Positions 33,778-42,379 of a stretch of DNA of 56,713 bases are shown here, piece after piece. Where the stretch lies: NCBI GenBank assembly GCA_937916395.1, contig CALFTN010000002.1, positions 1 to 56,713 on the forward strand, in the 5' to 3' direction. This DNA comes from an uncultured Clostridia bacterium (GTDB lineage Bacteria; Bacillota; Clostridia; Oscillospirales; Acutalibacteraceae). Each line of letters begins with the position of its first letter. Position 1 is the first letter of the stretch. The notes below the pieces were generated by a model. The model ran no database searches. It was not told the origin of the DNA and saw only the letters and a list, made by a program, of their open reading frames with translations. The position numbers were made by a program, and so were the translations under genes.

Positions 33778-34392
33778 ATGGAAAATTATGATTCTTTAAG
33801 AATTCTTTTTATCCGTCACGCTGAAACTAATTATGATAATTGGGAGGGCAGAGACCCAAGTGACGGTGAACTTACACCTTTTGGTGAAAAGCAATGTAAT
33901 ATTTTAGGCGAAAAGTTAAAAAATGAAAAAATAGATGCGTTTATTTCAAGCTCTTTACTTCGAGCCTTTAAAACCTGTGTTGGTGTCTGCAAAGCTCAGG
34001 GGAATAATCCGGTAATAGAAATCTGCCCTGAAATTATAGAATGTGGTTGCACACCAGGGTATTTTGGATGTAGCGAAGAATATCTTAATAAATATTATAA
34101 AAACACCAAAATGCTTAAGAATCTTTTCGATAAAGAAATTTATGATTTCGGTTGCGAGAAAATAGAAGATAATAATTTAAGAGCACAAAAAATAATTGAT
34201 TACATAAAAGAGAATTACAAGTGTGGGCAGACTGTTGCAGTTTTTAGCCACCACGGAATTTTAGAGTATTTAATTCCGACTGCATTAGGAATAAAAACAC
34301 GTGATTTCTTCTTTGCACTCGACAATATTTCCATTACAGAGGTTGATATTTGCGAGGATGGAAAAGCGGTTTTAAGGTGCGTAAACGCTTAA
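33778..34392 (+). CDS. Histidine phosphatase family protein
   Basis: A 204-residue phosphatase with the N-terminal LFIRHAETN motif, whose His takes the phosphate, an SSSLLRAFKT block and the second catalytic His in VFSHHGILEY. Family members act on phosphosugars, phosphoglycerate and other small esters. AAAGGGG precedes the ATG, 20 bases after the flavoprotein stop. A second member (41680-42375) lies in another sugar operon. Confidence 0.88.
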   Translation: MENYDSLRILFIRHAETNYDNWEGRDPSDGELTPFGEKQCNILGEKLKNEKIDAFISSSLLRAFKTCVGVCKAQGNNPVIEICPEIIECGCTPGYFGCSEEYLNKYYKNTKMLKNLFDKEIYDFGCEKIEDNNLRAQKIIDYIKENYKCGQTVAVFSHHGILEYLIPTALGIKTRDFFFALDNISITEVDICEDGKAVLRCVNA

Positions 34393-34394
34393 TT

Positions 34395-34430
34395 TAATTC
34401 GGAATTCGTAAATGCGTAATTCGGAATTAG
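34395..34430. repeat. AATTCGG-type short repeats
   Basis: GTAATTCGGAATT-like units occur twice with near seven-base spacing in the gap between the phosphatase and NUDIX genes. Confidence 0.45.
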
Positions 34431-34471
34431 AGGGTCTGCGACGCTATTATAATTAAGAAACGGGGAGAGCT

Positions 34472-34957
34472 ATGCTAATTTTCAAATCAAATAAAAAAGA
34501 AAATAACAATCGTCATTTTACCGTTTGTGGAATTGTTGAAATAGAAAATAAAATTTTGCTTGTTCGTCATACTTATGGGACTGCTAAGGATAGAATTTTG
34601 TTGCCAGGTGGTTATGTAAAGGAAGGGGAAATTCCAACTATTTCTGCGGAACGTGAAATTCTTGAGGAAACAGATGTAATTTGCAAAGCAAAAGATTTAT
34701 ATTCTATGCAATTTAAAAGTGAGCAATGGTGTGCAGTTTTTACTATGGAATATGTTTCAGGTACACCAAAATCTGATGGCTATGAAAATAGTGAAGTTTT
34801 ATTACTTACGGTTAATGAAGCATTAGCGCGTGACGATTTAACAAATATGAGCAGAGAAATTTTAAAAGCATATAAAGAAAACAAATTGGGTTTAAAGAAA
34901 AGTAACTATATTGCAAAAGCGTGTGATGAAAGTAATTATGCGATTTTTACACTCTAG
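34472..34957 (+). CDS. NUDIX hydrolase
   Basis: A 161-residue protein with the Nudix box GGYVKEGEIPTISAEREILEET (written in part), giving the Gx5Ex7REUxEE metal-binding helix. It hydrolyses a nucleoside diphosphate linked to another moiety, such as a sugar nucleotide or oxidised nucleotide; the substrate is unknown. GGGGAG precedes the ATG. Confidence 0.88.
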   Translation: MLIFKSNKKENNNRHFTVCGIVEIENKILLVRHTYGTAKDRILLPGGYVKEGEIPTISAEREILEETDVICKAKDLYSMQFKSEQWCAVFTMEYVSGTPKSDGYENSEVLLLTVNEALARDDLTNMSREILKAYKENKLGLKKSNYIAKACDESNYAIFTL

Positions 34958-34973
34958 AGGTTATACTAACAAC

Positions 34974-34990
34974 TGACCTACTGACTACTA
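34974..34990. repeat. Heptanucleotide repeat (ACTGAC-type)
   Basis: ACTGACC-TACTGAC-TACTA units just after the NUDIX gene resemble the tract inside the 161-bp repeats at 36514 and 38567. Confidence 0.45.
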
Positions 34991-35003
34991 AAAAAACAAA
35001 CAG

Positions 35004-35032
35004 TTGCAATCTTTATATAAAAATACTATAAT
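35004..35032 (+). promoter_or_regulatory. Promoter for the secreted lipase-like gene
   Basis: TTGCAA (35004-35009), a 17-base spacer and TATAAT (35027-35032). Confidence 0.7.
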
Positions 35033-35065
35033 AAACCATATATTCCCATTTGAAAGGAAAAAATT

Positions 35066-36502
35066 ATGAAAAAACTAGTTTCCATAATTTTGGCTTTTTC
35101 TCTGCTTTTTGCAATGTGTATTCCAGCATTTGCAGTAGAAGAGAAAAGTGAAAGCAACTATGATGGTTTACCTGTAATTATTGTGAGAGGTATTGATTTT
35201 GCAGGGCTCACTTACCCTGACGGAACAAAGGCTTTACAGGTAGATGCAGGTAAAATAATTTCTACTCTTATGACCTCAATGTTCATGAACAAGGGTCAAC
35301 TTATGAATAGTATTTTTGATGTTGCTAATGAGATTTTGTCACCACTTGCTTGTGATAAGAGTGGTAACACAATTGAAAACATCTCAATGGTGCAGTATCA
35401 CGGCTCAATGGCAAATCATCCTGAGTTTGTTGCAAATCTCATTGATGGTGGCGAAGAGGGCATTGTAAAAACTGCAGTGGAAAAGTACGGAGCAGAAAAT
35501 ACATATTACTTCACTTACGACTGGCGCAAGCAACCAAAAGACATAGCAACTGAGTTAAATGCATTTGTAGAAGATGCAAAAAGAACAACTGGTAAAAATC
35601 AGGTTAATATAATTTGTGCATCAATGGGTGGTATGGTTACAACTGCTTATATGTATTATTTTGGCACAGAAAATATTAACTCAGCAGTTTATCTTTCTGG
35701 TGCACAAAACGGTACTTATGTTTGTGGTGAAGCATTAAACGGCAGAATCGTTATTGACAAGAATGTACTTGTAGATTTTCTTGATAAAACAACAAATGGT
35801 AATTTCTTTTTAAAAATTCTTTTAGGTGTTTTAGATTATGCTGGGGTTCTTAAAAAGACTGTAAATTTCGCAAATGAGCTTGTGGCAGATAGCTTTGACG
35901 AAGCAAACGACAGAGTTCTGCGTGATTGCTTTGGTACACTTTGTGGATTCTGGGCACTTTGCCCTGATGATGACTTCGAAAGTGGTGTTAAAACTATTTT
36001 CGGCGGTCACGAAAGTGAATACACTGTTCTTTTAGAAAAAATTGAAGAAACAAAGAAATTCGTTTTCAGCACAGAAGAAGTTCTTAAAAATGCAAAAGCA
36101 AGCGGTGTTAAAATTTCTTTTGTTTCAAACTATAATGGTACACTTGTACCAGTTCATCCAAAATCAAACTGTAATGGCGACGGCGTTTTAGAAACAGAAC
36201 TCACTTCTAACTTTGCGGTTGTTGCCCCTTTAAATAAACAGCTTTCAGGTGAGCAGATGTCAGCGGCAAACCCAAAATATCTCTCAGCTGACTATGTGAT
36301 TGATGCAACACCAGCACTTTTCCCGGATAACACATGGTTTGTAAAAAATGCACCACATGTTGCAGCAGACTATAATACAGAATTTAGCGTGTTTACTTTC
36401 ACACTTTTAGAAAGCAACATTCAACCACATATTGATATGTTCGAAGAATTCCCACAGTTTATGATTGCGGATGAGAGTCTTAATTTATCTCCATTGGAGT
36501 AA
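35066..36502 (+). CDS. Secreted alpha/beta hydrolase (LCAT/lipase-like)
   Basis: A 478-residue exported protein. Residues 1-25 form a signal peptide (KKLVSIILAFSLLFAMCIPAFAVE). A tyrosine-rich TYDWRKQPKDIATELNAFVEDA block followed by NIICASMGGMVTTAYMYYF carries the nucleophile serine in a variant elbow (ASMGG in place of GxSxG). This arrangement is that of LCAT-like/PGAP1-type lipases and acyltransferases. It probably acts on lipids or acylated glycans outside the cell. It is monocistronic with its own promoter. Confidence 0.83.
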   Translation: MKKLVSIILAFSLLFAMCIPAFAVEEKSESNYDGLPVIIVRGIDFAGLTYPDGTKALQVDAGKIISTLMTSMFMNKGQLMNSIFDVANEILSPLACDKSGNTIENISMVQYHGSMANHPEFVANLIDGGEEGIVKTAVEKYGAENTYYFTYDWRKQPKDIATELNAFVEDAKRTTGKNQVNIICASMGGMVTTAYMYYFGTENINSAVYLSGAQNGTYVCGEALNGRIVIDKNVLVDFLDKTTNGNFFLKILLGVLDYAGVLKKTVNFANELVADSFDEANDRVLRDCFGTLCGFWALCPDDDFESGVKTIFGGHESEYTVLLEKIEETKKFVFSTEEVLKNAKASGVKISFVSNYNGTLVPVHPKSNCNGDGVLETELTSNFAVVAPLNKQLSGEQMSAANPKYLSADYVIDATPALFPDNTWFVKNAPHVAADYNTEFSVFTFTLLESNIQPHIDMFEEFPQFMIADESLNLSPLE

Positions 36503-36513
36503 TTAAGGGACTA

Positions 36514-36674
36514 GGAATTAGGAACTAGATTAGGTTAATACATCCTATCGTTTTTAGTTGATACTGAAATCAACTTTAAGTGATAGGGTGATTTTATTAC
36601 TTATATACTGACTACTGACTTACTGACCACTGTTATAAATGATAGTATATTTTAATGTTAGCGAAGCTCTGGTT
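36514..36674. repeat. 161-bp repeat, copy 1
   Basis: By direct reading it is identical over all 161 bases to 38567-38727. It begins with GGAATTA heptads, holds a nested stem (ATCCTATC ... GATAGGGT with inner AGTTGAT/AATCAACT) and a CTGACTA-type heptad tract (36606-36632), and ends in TTAGCGAAGCTCTGG. The promoter of the downstream gene starts 24 bases beyond it. Confidence 0.95.
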
Positions 36675-36697
36675 CCTATTTCCAATTCTTAAAATTG

Positions 36698-36726
36698 TTG
36701 AACAAATTAAACACACGTGATATAAT
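36698..36726 (+). promoter_or_regulatory. Promoter for the membrane HTH sensor gene
   Basis: TTGAAC (36698-36703), a 17-base spacer and TATAAT (36721-36726). Confidence 0.7.
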
Positions 36727-36750
36727 CACACTATAAAGGGGTGTATATAA

Positions 36751-38529
36751 ATGACACAAAAGGAATTATTAAATTACATACTCGAAAAAGAGAAAATAAA
36801 AAAGGTAGATTTAGCAAAGCTTCTAGGAATAAGCAAGAAAAATACAGAAAAAGTTTTTAATGGTGAAAAATCACTTAACAAAAAACAGATTAAAAACATT
36901 TCATTATTTACAGGAATTGCCGAAGCTGAAATAAAAAGCAGAGAATTGGTTTTACCAGAGTTACAGAATACTGGCGTAGAGTTTATTGATGAAGAATATG
37001 TAAAAAATCAGAATACAGCAAGGTTCGAGAATTTTATAAAGACGCGGTTTAAAGGTGAATTGGCAGCGATTTTTGTAATTAAGCTTTTTACTTATTTTAT
37101 ATTACTGTTTGGTTTAATTTTTTTGGGGGTTACTTTTTATTCTGCGTTTATTGAGAATATAGATAAAAGCACTACCCTAATTGCCTTTTTTACGTTAGTT
37201 CCGTACTTTTTGACATTTGCTTCTATTGGACCAATTTTCAAAATAACAAGAAAAGTAAACGTAAATGAAAAGGATAGATTTAAAATTTTTTATCTAATCA
37301 TAATTGCTTCTCTTATTATTTTTACCGTTGGAACTCTTATTTTTAATGCATTTGATTGGTTATATTTAATTTTAAGTTTGATTCCTCTTGCTATAGCATT
37401 ATTTACATTGTTAATTGAAAAGAAACCAGCAAAAAAACAGAAGATGATAAAAGATATTGCCACAGGCATAATTCTTGCTTTCTTTATTGTTTTGGCTATT
37501 GCAATAGAGTTTATAGAAGGTGCACGAGAAAGCTATTTTGCAGTAACATATCTCGCACAGTTTGGTGCTTTGATGTCTGCAACGATATATTACAGAGATT
37601 TAGAAACTTTTGATGATTTTACAAAGAGTTTTGGAATGTTAAGTAAAAAGAAAGTTTACAAGAAAAAGAGGGTGATGAGCGCACTTGTATCTGCTTTACT
37701 TGTTACAGCAATTATTGCAGGTGGTACACATTTTGGAATGTTGTATGTTGTAAAAACTACAATTGATTATTTGCTTGAGAACACTGATACAGGTGTTAAT
37801 TATACATTTGAACAGTATTCAGAGTTTGATAAGTATAATATTGGATTTACAGGTAAGGATGAGACACAGACAATAGAAAATTGTGATTTCACTTATAAAG
37901 TTCCAGCAGAGTTTATAGATAAAACAAAGAAAGAACAGCAAAGTGAAATTATTGCAAGTTTGCTACATTACAATGAGGATGAAACGGTGTTAGTTGCATC
38001 CACAAATGAAAAAGGTGAAAAAGAGTCATTTAAAGGTGTATTAAGTTATTCTGAGGAAATGTTAGATGACTATACGACTGATGGGGAAACAGTGTTTTTG
38101 GAAGAATCTCTTAATATAATGCTTCTTAAATTTGATGAAATGACTAACGATATGCTCGTAGAAAAGTATGGTTTTCATCCCGAAAATGAATATAAATTTC
38201 GAAAATTGGGCGGGGTTATGAATCTCAGGGAAATAAATTACTGGAATAAACAAGAAGCTGTTTGTCAAATTCCGCTTTTGATTATGATTGCGGTAGCTAT
38301 TCCTGTTTATGAGGAAGTTTATTTTTATGAGACAGAAGAAATTGAAGGTTTTGTAAGCATTAATAAATTTACAAATGAAGAAACTGGCGAAGTTAGTTAT
38401 GGTTATATATTTGATTTTAATAAAAAAGATGCCGACTGGCTCGATTGCAGATTAATGGTTCGTTTACCTGAAGAAGTTGCTTCAACCGACCTTGCTTATA
38501 AAATTATAAATTCAGTTGAAATAAAATAG
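36751..38529 (+). CDS. Membrane-bound HTH protein with extracytoplasmic domain
   Basis: A 592-residue protein. Residues 1-60 look like a small lambda-repressor-type HTH (KKVDLAKLLGISKKNTEKVFNGEKSL). Hydrophobic segments follow at about 104-130, 142-163, 179-200, 202-222, 236-254, 262-280 and 309-333. The final 250 residues are hydrophilic and probably extracytoplasmic, with a further hydrophobic patch near 505-520. This suggests a one-component sensor that reads an outside signal and binds DNA at the membrane. I do not recognise the outer domain. AAAGGGG precedes the ATG. The gene is flanked by perfect 161-bp direct repeats. Confidence 0.8.
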   Translation: MTQKELLNYILEKEKIKKVDLAKLLGISKKNTEKVFNGEKSLNKKQIKNISLFTGIAEAEIKSRELVLPELQNTGVEFIDEEYVKNQNTARFENFIKTRFKGELAAIFVIKLFTYFILLFGLIFLGVTFYSAFIENIDKSTTLIAFFTLVPYFLTFASIGPIFKITRKVNVNEKDRFKIFYLIIIASLIIFTVGTLIFNAFDWLYLILSLIPLAIALFTLLIEKKPAKKQKMIKDIATGIILAFFIVLAIAIEFIEGARESYFAVTYLAQFGALMSATIYYRDLETFDDFTKSFGMLSKKKVYKKKRVMSALVSALLVTAIIAGGTHFGMLYVVKTTIDYLLENTDTGVNYTFEQYSEFDKYNIGFTGKDETQTIENCDFTYKVPAEFIDKTKKEQQSEIIASLLHYNEDETVLVASTNEKGEKESFKGVLSYSEEMLDDYTTDGETVFLEESLNIMLLKFDEMTNDMLVEKYGFHPENEYKFRKLGGVMNLREINYWNKQEAVCQIPLLIMIAVAIPVYEEVYFYETEEIEGFVSINKFTNEETGEVSYGYIFDFNKKDADWLDCRLMVRLPEEVASTDLAYKIINSVEIK

Positions 38530-38566
38530 TTGTAAGTGGCAAGTAGTTGACAGGAACTAGGAATTA

Positions 38567-38727
38567 GGAATTAGGAACTAGATTAGGTTAATACATCCTA
38601 TCGTTTTTAGTTGATACTGAAATCAACTTTAAGTGATAGGGTGATTTTATTACTTATATACTGACTACTGACTTACTGACCACTGTTATAAATGATAGTA
38701 TATTTTAATGTTAGCGAAGCTCTGGTT
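38567..38727. repeat. 161-bp repeat, copy 2
   Basis: A perfect second copy of 36514-36674 in the same orientation, preceded by one extra GGAATTA heptad. The promoter of the YgjV-like gene begins 11 bases beyond it. Confidence 0.95.
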
Positions 38728-38737
38728 TTTGAAACTC

Positions 38738-38766
38738 TTGACAAACCCACAAAGAAACTATATATT
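38738..38766 (+). promoter_or_regulatory. Promoter for the YgjV-like gene
   Basis: TTGACA (38738-38743), a 17-base spacer and TATATT (38761-38766). Confidence 0.75.
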
Positions 38767-38801
38767 ATATACCATCAAAAACCAAAGAAAGAAGAAGAAA
38801 A

Positions 38802-39320
38802 ATGCTCGAAATTATAGGCCAGGGACTCGGAATATTGGCAACTGCAATGACTATTTTGATGTTTCAGTTAAAAAACAAAACCCAGATGCTTTTAGTAAAT
38901 ATAGTGTCTAATGCAGCAGTTGCAGCAAACGTGTTGTTTATTAAAGGTGAGTTCAATTCAGGTGTAATAATCTGCTTAATTGCTATTGTACAAATAATAG
39001 TTTCACATATTCACGACAAAAAGGGTACAGAAGCTCCATTAACAGAAAAAATAATCTTTTTAGTTCTCTATATTGCTGGCGGTTTAGTTGGGCTTACAGG
39101 TCCTAAAGAAATTCTTCCTATTATTGCCGCTGTTTTTTATATGTTTGCAATGTTCCAGAAGGACCCACAAAAAATACGCTATATCTTACTTGGAAACATG
39201 TCTTCCTGGGTAATTTATTTCATTGCACCATTCTCAACTTCAATCTTTGCACAAATAGCAGGAATTATTTCTTCACTTATTGGTATTTTAAGATACAGAA
39301 AAAAACAGAGGGTTAATTAA
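38802..39320 (+). CDS. YgjV-family membrane protein
   Basis: A 172-residue protein with about five to six membrane segments, starting MLEIIGQGLGILATAMTILMFQLKNKTQMLLVN, the pattern of the YgjV inner-membrane family. The family has unknown function; it resembles small PnuC-like or SemiSWEET-like carriers in topology. AAAGAAGAAG serves as a weak ribosome site. A short reading frame and then a terminator follow directly. Confidence 0.75.
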   Translation: MLEIIGQGLGILATAMTILMFQLKNKTQMLLVNIVSNAAVAANVLFIKGEFNSGVIICLIAIVQIIVSHIHDKKGTEAPLTEKIIFLVLYIAGGLVGLTGPKEILPIIAAVFYMFAMFQKDPQKIRYILLGNMSSWVIYFIAPFSTSIFAQIAGIISSLIGILRYRKKQRVN

Positions 39321-39386
39321 ATGGGAGATATAATAAATATCGGTAAAGCTTTCAATGAAATGATAGAAAAAGAAATTAAGAAATAG
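39321..39386 (+). CDS. Possible 21-residue amphipathic peptide
   Basis: An ATG starts directly after the YgjV-like stop and opens a 21-codon frame (MGDIINIGKAFNEM ... KEIKK) ending four bases before the terminator. The peptide is amphipathic and lysine-rich at its end, recalling small membrane-active peptides. GAGGG lies 12 bases before the ATG. Chance cannot be excluded at this length. Confidence 0.35.
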   Translation: MGDIINIGKAFNEMIEKEIKK

Positions 39387-39388
39387 CA

Positions 39389-39434
39389 AAAACCCGAAAA
39401 AGGAACGTAAACTTCTTTTTCGGGTTTTATTTTT
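39389..39434. terminator. Bidirectional terminator
   Basis: AAAACCCGAAAAAG pairs with CTTTTTCGGGTTTT and is followed by ATTTTTT. It lies between the convergent YgjV-like and esterase genes. Confidence 0.9.
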
Positions 39435-41677
39435 TAATTAAATATAGCTCGTACAATAAAGACGATAGTATTAAGAATTGATTGAAGAATTGTAAGTGTA
39501 GCCGTCATACTTGAGTTGAGATTAAAGTTTTTAGTGCTTTCGGCTGTAGTAAATGAGAAGTTATCAATACTGATATTTGAAGCAGGTCCATCTGCTTCAA
39601 AGCAAAGCTTAATGTTTTCTGTTTCGCTAAGCTTATCGTTAGCATAGAGAAGACCGTCTTCATTGCCATTTAAGTTTACTCTGCTTAGGTCTAAAGTAAC
39701 TTTGTGCCATTCGTTATCGGCAGGAATTACAAAGTCGTTTGAAGAAGTGCCTAAAACAAGCGGAGTGAAATATGATTTTGAGTTTTTATAGAAATTAACA
39801 CCGTTAAGCGTAACAGGTTTTTTGCCGTTATTTCTTACGTAAAAGTTCAATTCAACATATTTGCTGTAATCGGTTTCAACGTCATAGAAATTAATATTAT
39901 TGCCATCAAGCTCTGTTTGCATAAGCGGATTTATTGAGAAATCAGAAGCATTTGCTTTAATGTTAATACCATTGCCGTCTTTGTAGCGATTTTCTCGTGA
40001 AAATGTTATAGTGCAGTTGCTTGCTTCCCAAGCGTTATAATACCCTGCAGTCGAAACAGTTGCATTGTGCCATACAGTATCATCATCGCAATCAACCCAA
40101 TGATTTTCTTTCCAAAACTTTTCACAATAGCTTTTGTCTGTTATAAATGGTGAAATAGGCAAAAGCTTTTCGTTGTTGTTAGTAGAATAAATTCTTGCAT
40201 TGTTTGTGGTTGCACTATATGCATAGGTTGCAGATTTAGGTGTTCGGATATTTTCATTCCAAATTTTAATAGTATCCTTTGAAATAATTTCTGCATTTGC
40301 ATTAAGATATATTCCATCGTTCCCACAAATTGAAAAGCCTTTTAAAATTTCTTGCTCTGAGGCAAGTCCATCACCGACATTATCTAATGTAACAAAAATA
40401 TCACTGTTTTTAATTTCAACCGATTTAACATAAGCAATGGTGGAGAGGTTGTTTTTGTTGTAAACAAGGCCTTGAGATACAAAAGCCATTCTTTCGCCAA
40501 TTTCTTTTTTGGGTTCAGGATGAATAGCTCCGGCTTCAGGGATATAGGTTGGGGTAAGGTCATAAGATGCAACTAGGGCTCTTGAAGAAGGGTCTTGCTT
40601 TTGAATATCTGCAAAAGCGACATTCATTTGGGGCAAGCAAAAGCCGTCATCATCATAAGAATATGGAGCTAATTGTGTAAAAATAATTGGCATTTTTTTA
40701 TTTTCAAAGTTAAAAAGCTTTGAGTAAGACTCTTGCAACAGGTTAAAGGCTAAGGAATATTCCTCAGGGGAATAGTTAAGCATTACATCAGATTCACCCT
40801 GATACCAAACTAGACCCGAAACAGCAAGATTTTTTAAAGGTGCAATTCTTATGTTGTAGTTTGCAGTTAAATCCTGGTAGAGATTGCCACTTTTTGAATT
40901 CCAATCGTTTTTAGAAATATATTGACCGTGGTTGATTAAAACGTTTTTAAAATCTTCACTATCTTCAATAGCACCACGTGGAATCCAAGTAGCAATCGGG
41001 GTACCACCGAGAGGTGCATTTATAAATCCGACAGGCACATTTAAGTCCTCGGAAAGCTTATTTGCAAAATAAAAGGCTACTGCACTGTTTCCATAAATAG
41101 CTTCGCTTTCACCAGTAATCCACGAAGAACCCTTAACATCGCTTTGCTCTTCATAAGGCAAGGTATCGTAATAGCTTTTTGAGTCAAGAGATTTATCATA
41201 GGTTGGCATTGTCATAACACGAATGTATTCTGATTGTTTTTTATGGCTTTCAGCGTCCTCTTTACCACCTGAGGCTTGTGCTAATGGATATTGCATATTA
41301 CTCTGACCGCTTGCAATCCACAATTCACCAAAAACAATATTTTTAAGTGTTTTGAATTCTTTTCCATTTTCCTTAACTGTAATTGAATAGCTTTCAAAGC
41401 TTCCCTTGGGAGCTAAAAATTCAACAGAAAAGCTATTGTTTTTTGCTTCTGCAGAAGAAGAAAGAATTTTTTCGTTTTTACTGTTATAAATTTCAATTTC
41501 AATTTTACTTCCACTAGTAGCAGTTCCAGAAATTTTAGATACTGCATTTTGCTTAAAAAGCATATTATCTGAATACATATCATAAAGAGTTGATTTTGTG
41601 TTGGATGCAAAAGCAGGTGTACTTATACATCCAAGTAAAATTGGTGTAATCAGAAGTGAAATAAAGCGTTTTTTCAT
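39434..41677 (-). CDS. Secreted sialate O-acetylesterase / SGNH-type carbohydrate esterase
   Basis: A 747-residue exported protein: signal peptide (1-25, ending PAFAS), an N-terminal beta domain, then the SGNH-like esterase with GELWIASGQSNM (catalytic Ser126) and WYQGESD. The C-terminal part has a carbohydrate-binding-like beta region (YVELNFYVRNNGKKPVTLNGV) and a hydrophobic tail (LTILQSILNTIVFIVRAIF) that may anchor it. It removes acetyl groups from sialic acids or from other glycans. AAGGGGG lies before the ATG, inside the end of the previous gene. It is third in the 44824-39434 operon. Confidence 0.88.
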   Translation of the reverse strand: MKKRFISLLITPILLGCISTPAFASNTKSTLYDMYSDNMLFKQNAVSKISGTATSGSKIEIEIYNSKNEKILSSSAEAKNNSFSVEFLAPKGSFESYSITVKENGKEFKTLKNIVFGELWIASGQSNMQYPLAQASGGKEDAESHKKQSEYIRVMTMPTYDKSLDSKSYYDTLPYEEQSDVKGSSWITGESEAIYGNSAVAFYFANKLSEDLNVPVGFINAPLGGTPIATWIPRGAIEDSEDFKNVLINHGQYISKNDWNSKSGNLYQDLTANYNIRIAPLKNLAVSGLVWYQGESDVMLNYSPEEYSLAFNLLQESYSKLFNFENKKMPIIFTQLAPYSYDDDGFCLPQMNVAFADIQKQDPSSRALVASYDLTPTYIPEAGAIHPEPKKEIGERMAFVSQGLVYNKNNLSTIAYVKSVEIKNSDIFVTLDNVGDGLASEQEILKGFSICGNDGIYLNANAEIISKDTIKIWNENIRTPKSATYAYSATTNNARIYSTNNNEKLLPISPFITDKSYCEKFWKENHWVDCDDDTVWHNATVSTAGYYNAWEASNCTITFSRENRYKDGNGINIKANASDFSINPLMQTELDGNNINFYDVETDYSKYVELNFYVRNNGKKPVTLNGVNFYKNSKSYFTPLVLGTSSNDFVIPADNEWHKVTLDLSRVNLNGNEDGLLYANDKLSETENIKLCFEADGPASNISIDNFSFTTAESTKNFNLNSSMTATLTILQSILNTIVFIVRAIFN

Positions 41678-41679
41678 AA

Positions 41680-42375
41680 TCAGAAGTCCCCCTTAAATAA
41701 ATGCGAAGTGTCATTTATAAATTCAAAAACAATATCGCCATATTTGTTGGTGCCTTTTTTATAGATTGTGACTTTTGTAACACCTGTATTTTTGAAGTCT
41801 AAATCATATAAAGGGCACTCTTTTTTGTAACCCATTAAAGAAAAAACTAAATATGTAATAAAAGCGGCGTGGCTTACAATTGCAATTTTTTCGCCTTCAC
41901 GCTGGTGTGTCTTAATATATTCTAACGCTTTTTCGGCTCTCTCAAATAAATCAGCTTCATCACTAGTTTTGTTATAATAAAAAAGTGATTTTGTAGGGTC
42001 AATATCATCTGCTAAAACAGCGTTTTTATTAATTTTATTTATTTCAGTAAAAGAAGAGTGACTATATTCCGGAGAAATACCGGCTTCGGTTAAATATGGC
42101 AAAACCTTTAATGTTTTTTCTTTTGGTTGTCTTTTTATAATTTCTGTTGCTGTTTCAACTGCCCTTAAAAGTGCACTTGAATATACCGCGTCAAATTCTA
42201 TTGTTTTAAATCTTTCGCCACAAGCAACAGCTTGTTTCTTGCCGAGCTCAGTAAGGCGAGGGTCGTGTAAGTCTTCATGCGAAAGTCCGTCGGTTACCCT
42301 CTTGATATTTCCCATACTTTGTCCGTGACGGATTATATAAAGCTCAAGCAGGGTAATTGGTTTTGTGTTTTCCAT
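41680..42375 (-). CDS. Histidine phosphatase family protein
   Basis: A 231-residue phosphatase with LYIIRHGQSMGN, SSALLRAVETA and VSHAAFITYL, giving the family's two catalytic histidines and arginine. It lies 2 bases upstream of the esterase gene and 4 bases after the GH38-like gene, so the three form one operon. It may dephosphorylate a sugar phosphate from that pathway. It is a paralogue of the 33778 protein. Confidence 0.9.
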   Translation of the reverse strand: MENTKPITLLELYIIRHGQSMGNIKRVTDGLSHEDLHDPRLTELGKKQAVACGERFKTIEFDAVYSSALLRAVETATEIIKRQPKEKTLKVLPYLTEAGISPEYSHSSFTEINKINKNAVLADDIDPTKSLFYYNKTSDEADLFERAEKALEYIKTHQREGEKIAIVSHAAFITYLVFSLMGYKKECPLYDLDFKNTGVTKVTIYKKGTNKYGDIVFEFINDTSHLFKGDF

Positions 42376-42379
42376 AATA

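Noticed and set aside
36514..38727. Composite transposon flanked by 161-bp copies
   Set aside because: No transposase, terminal inverted repeats or target duplications are visible, so I report only a direct repeat.
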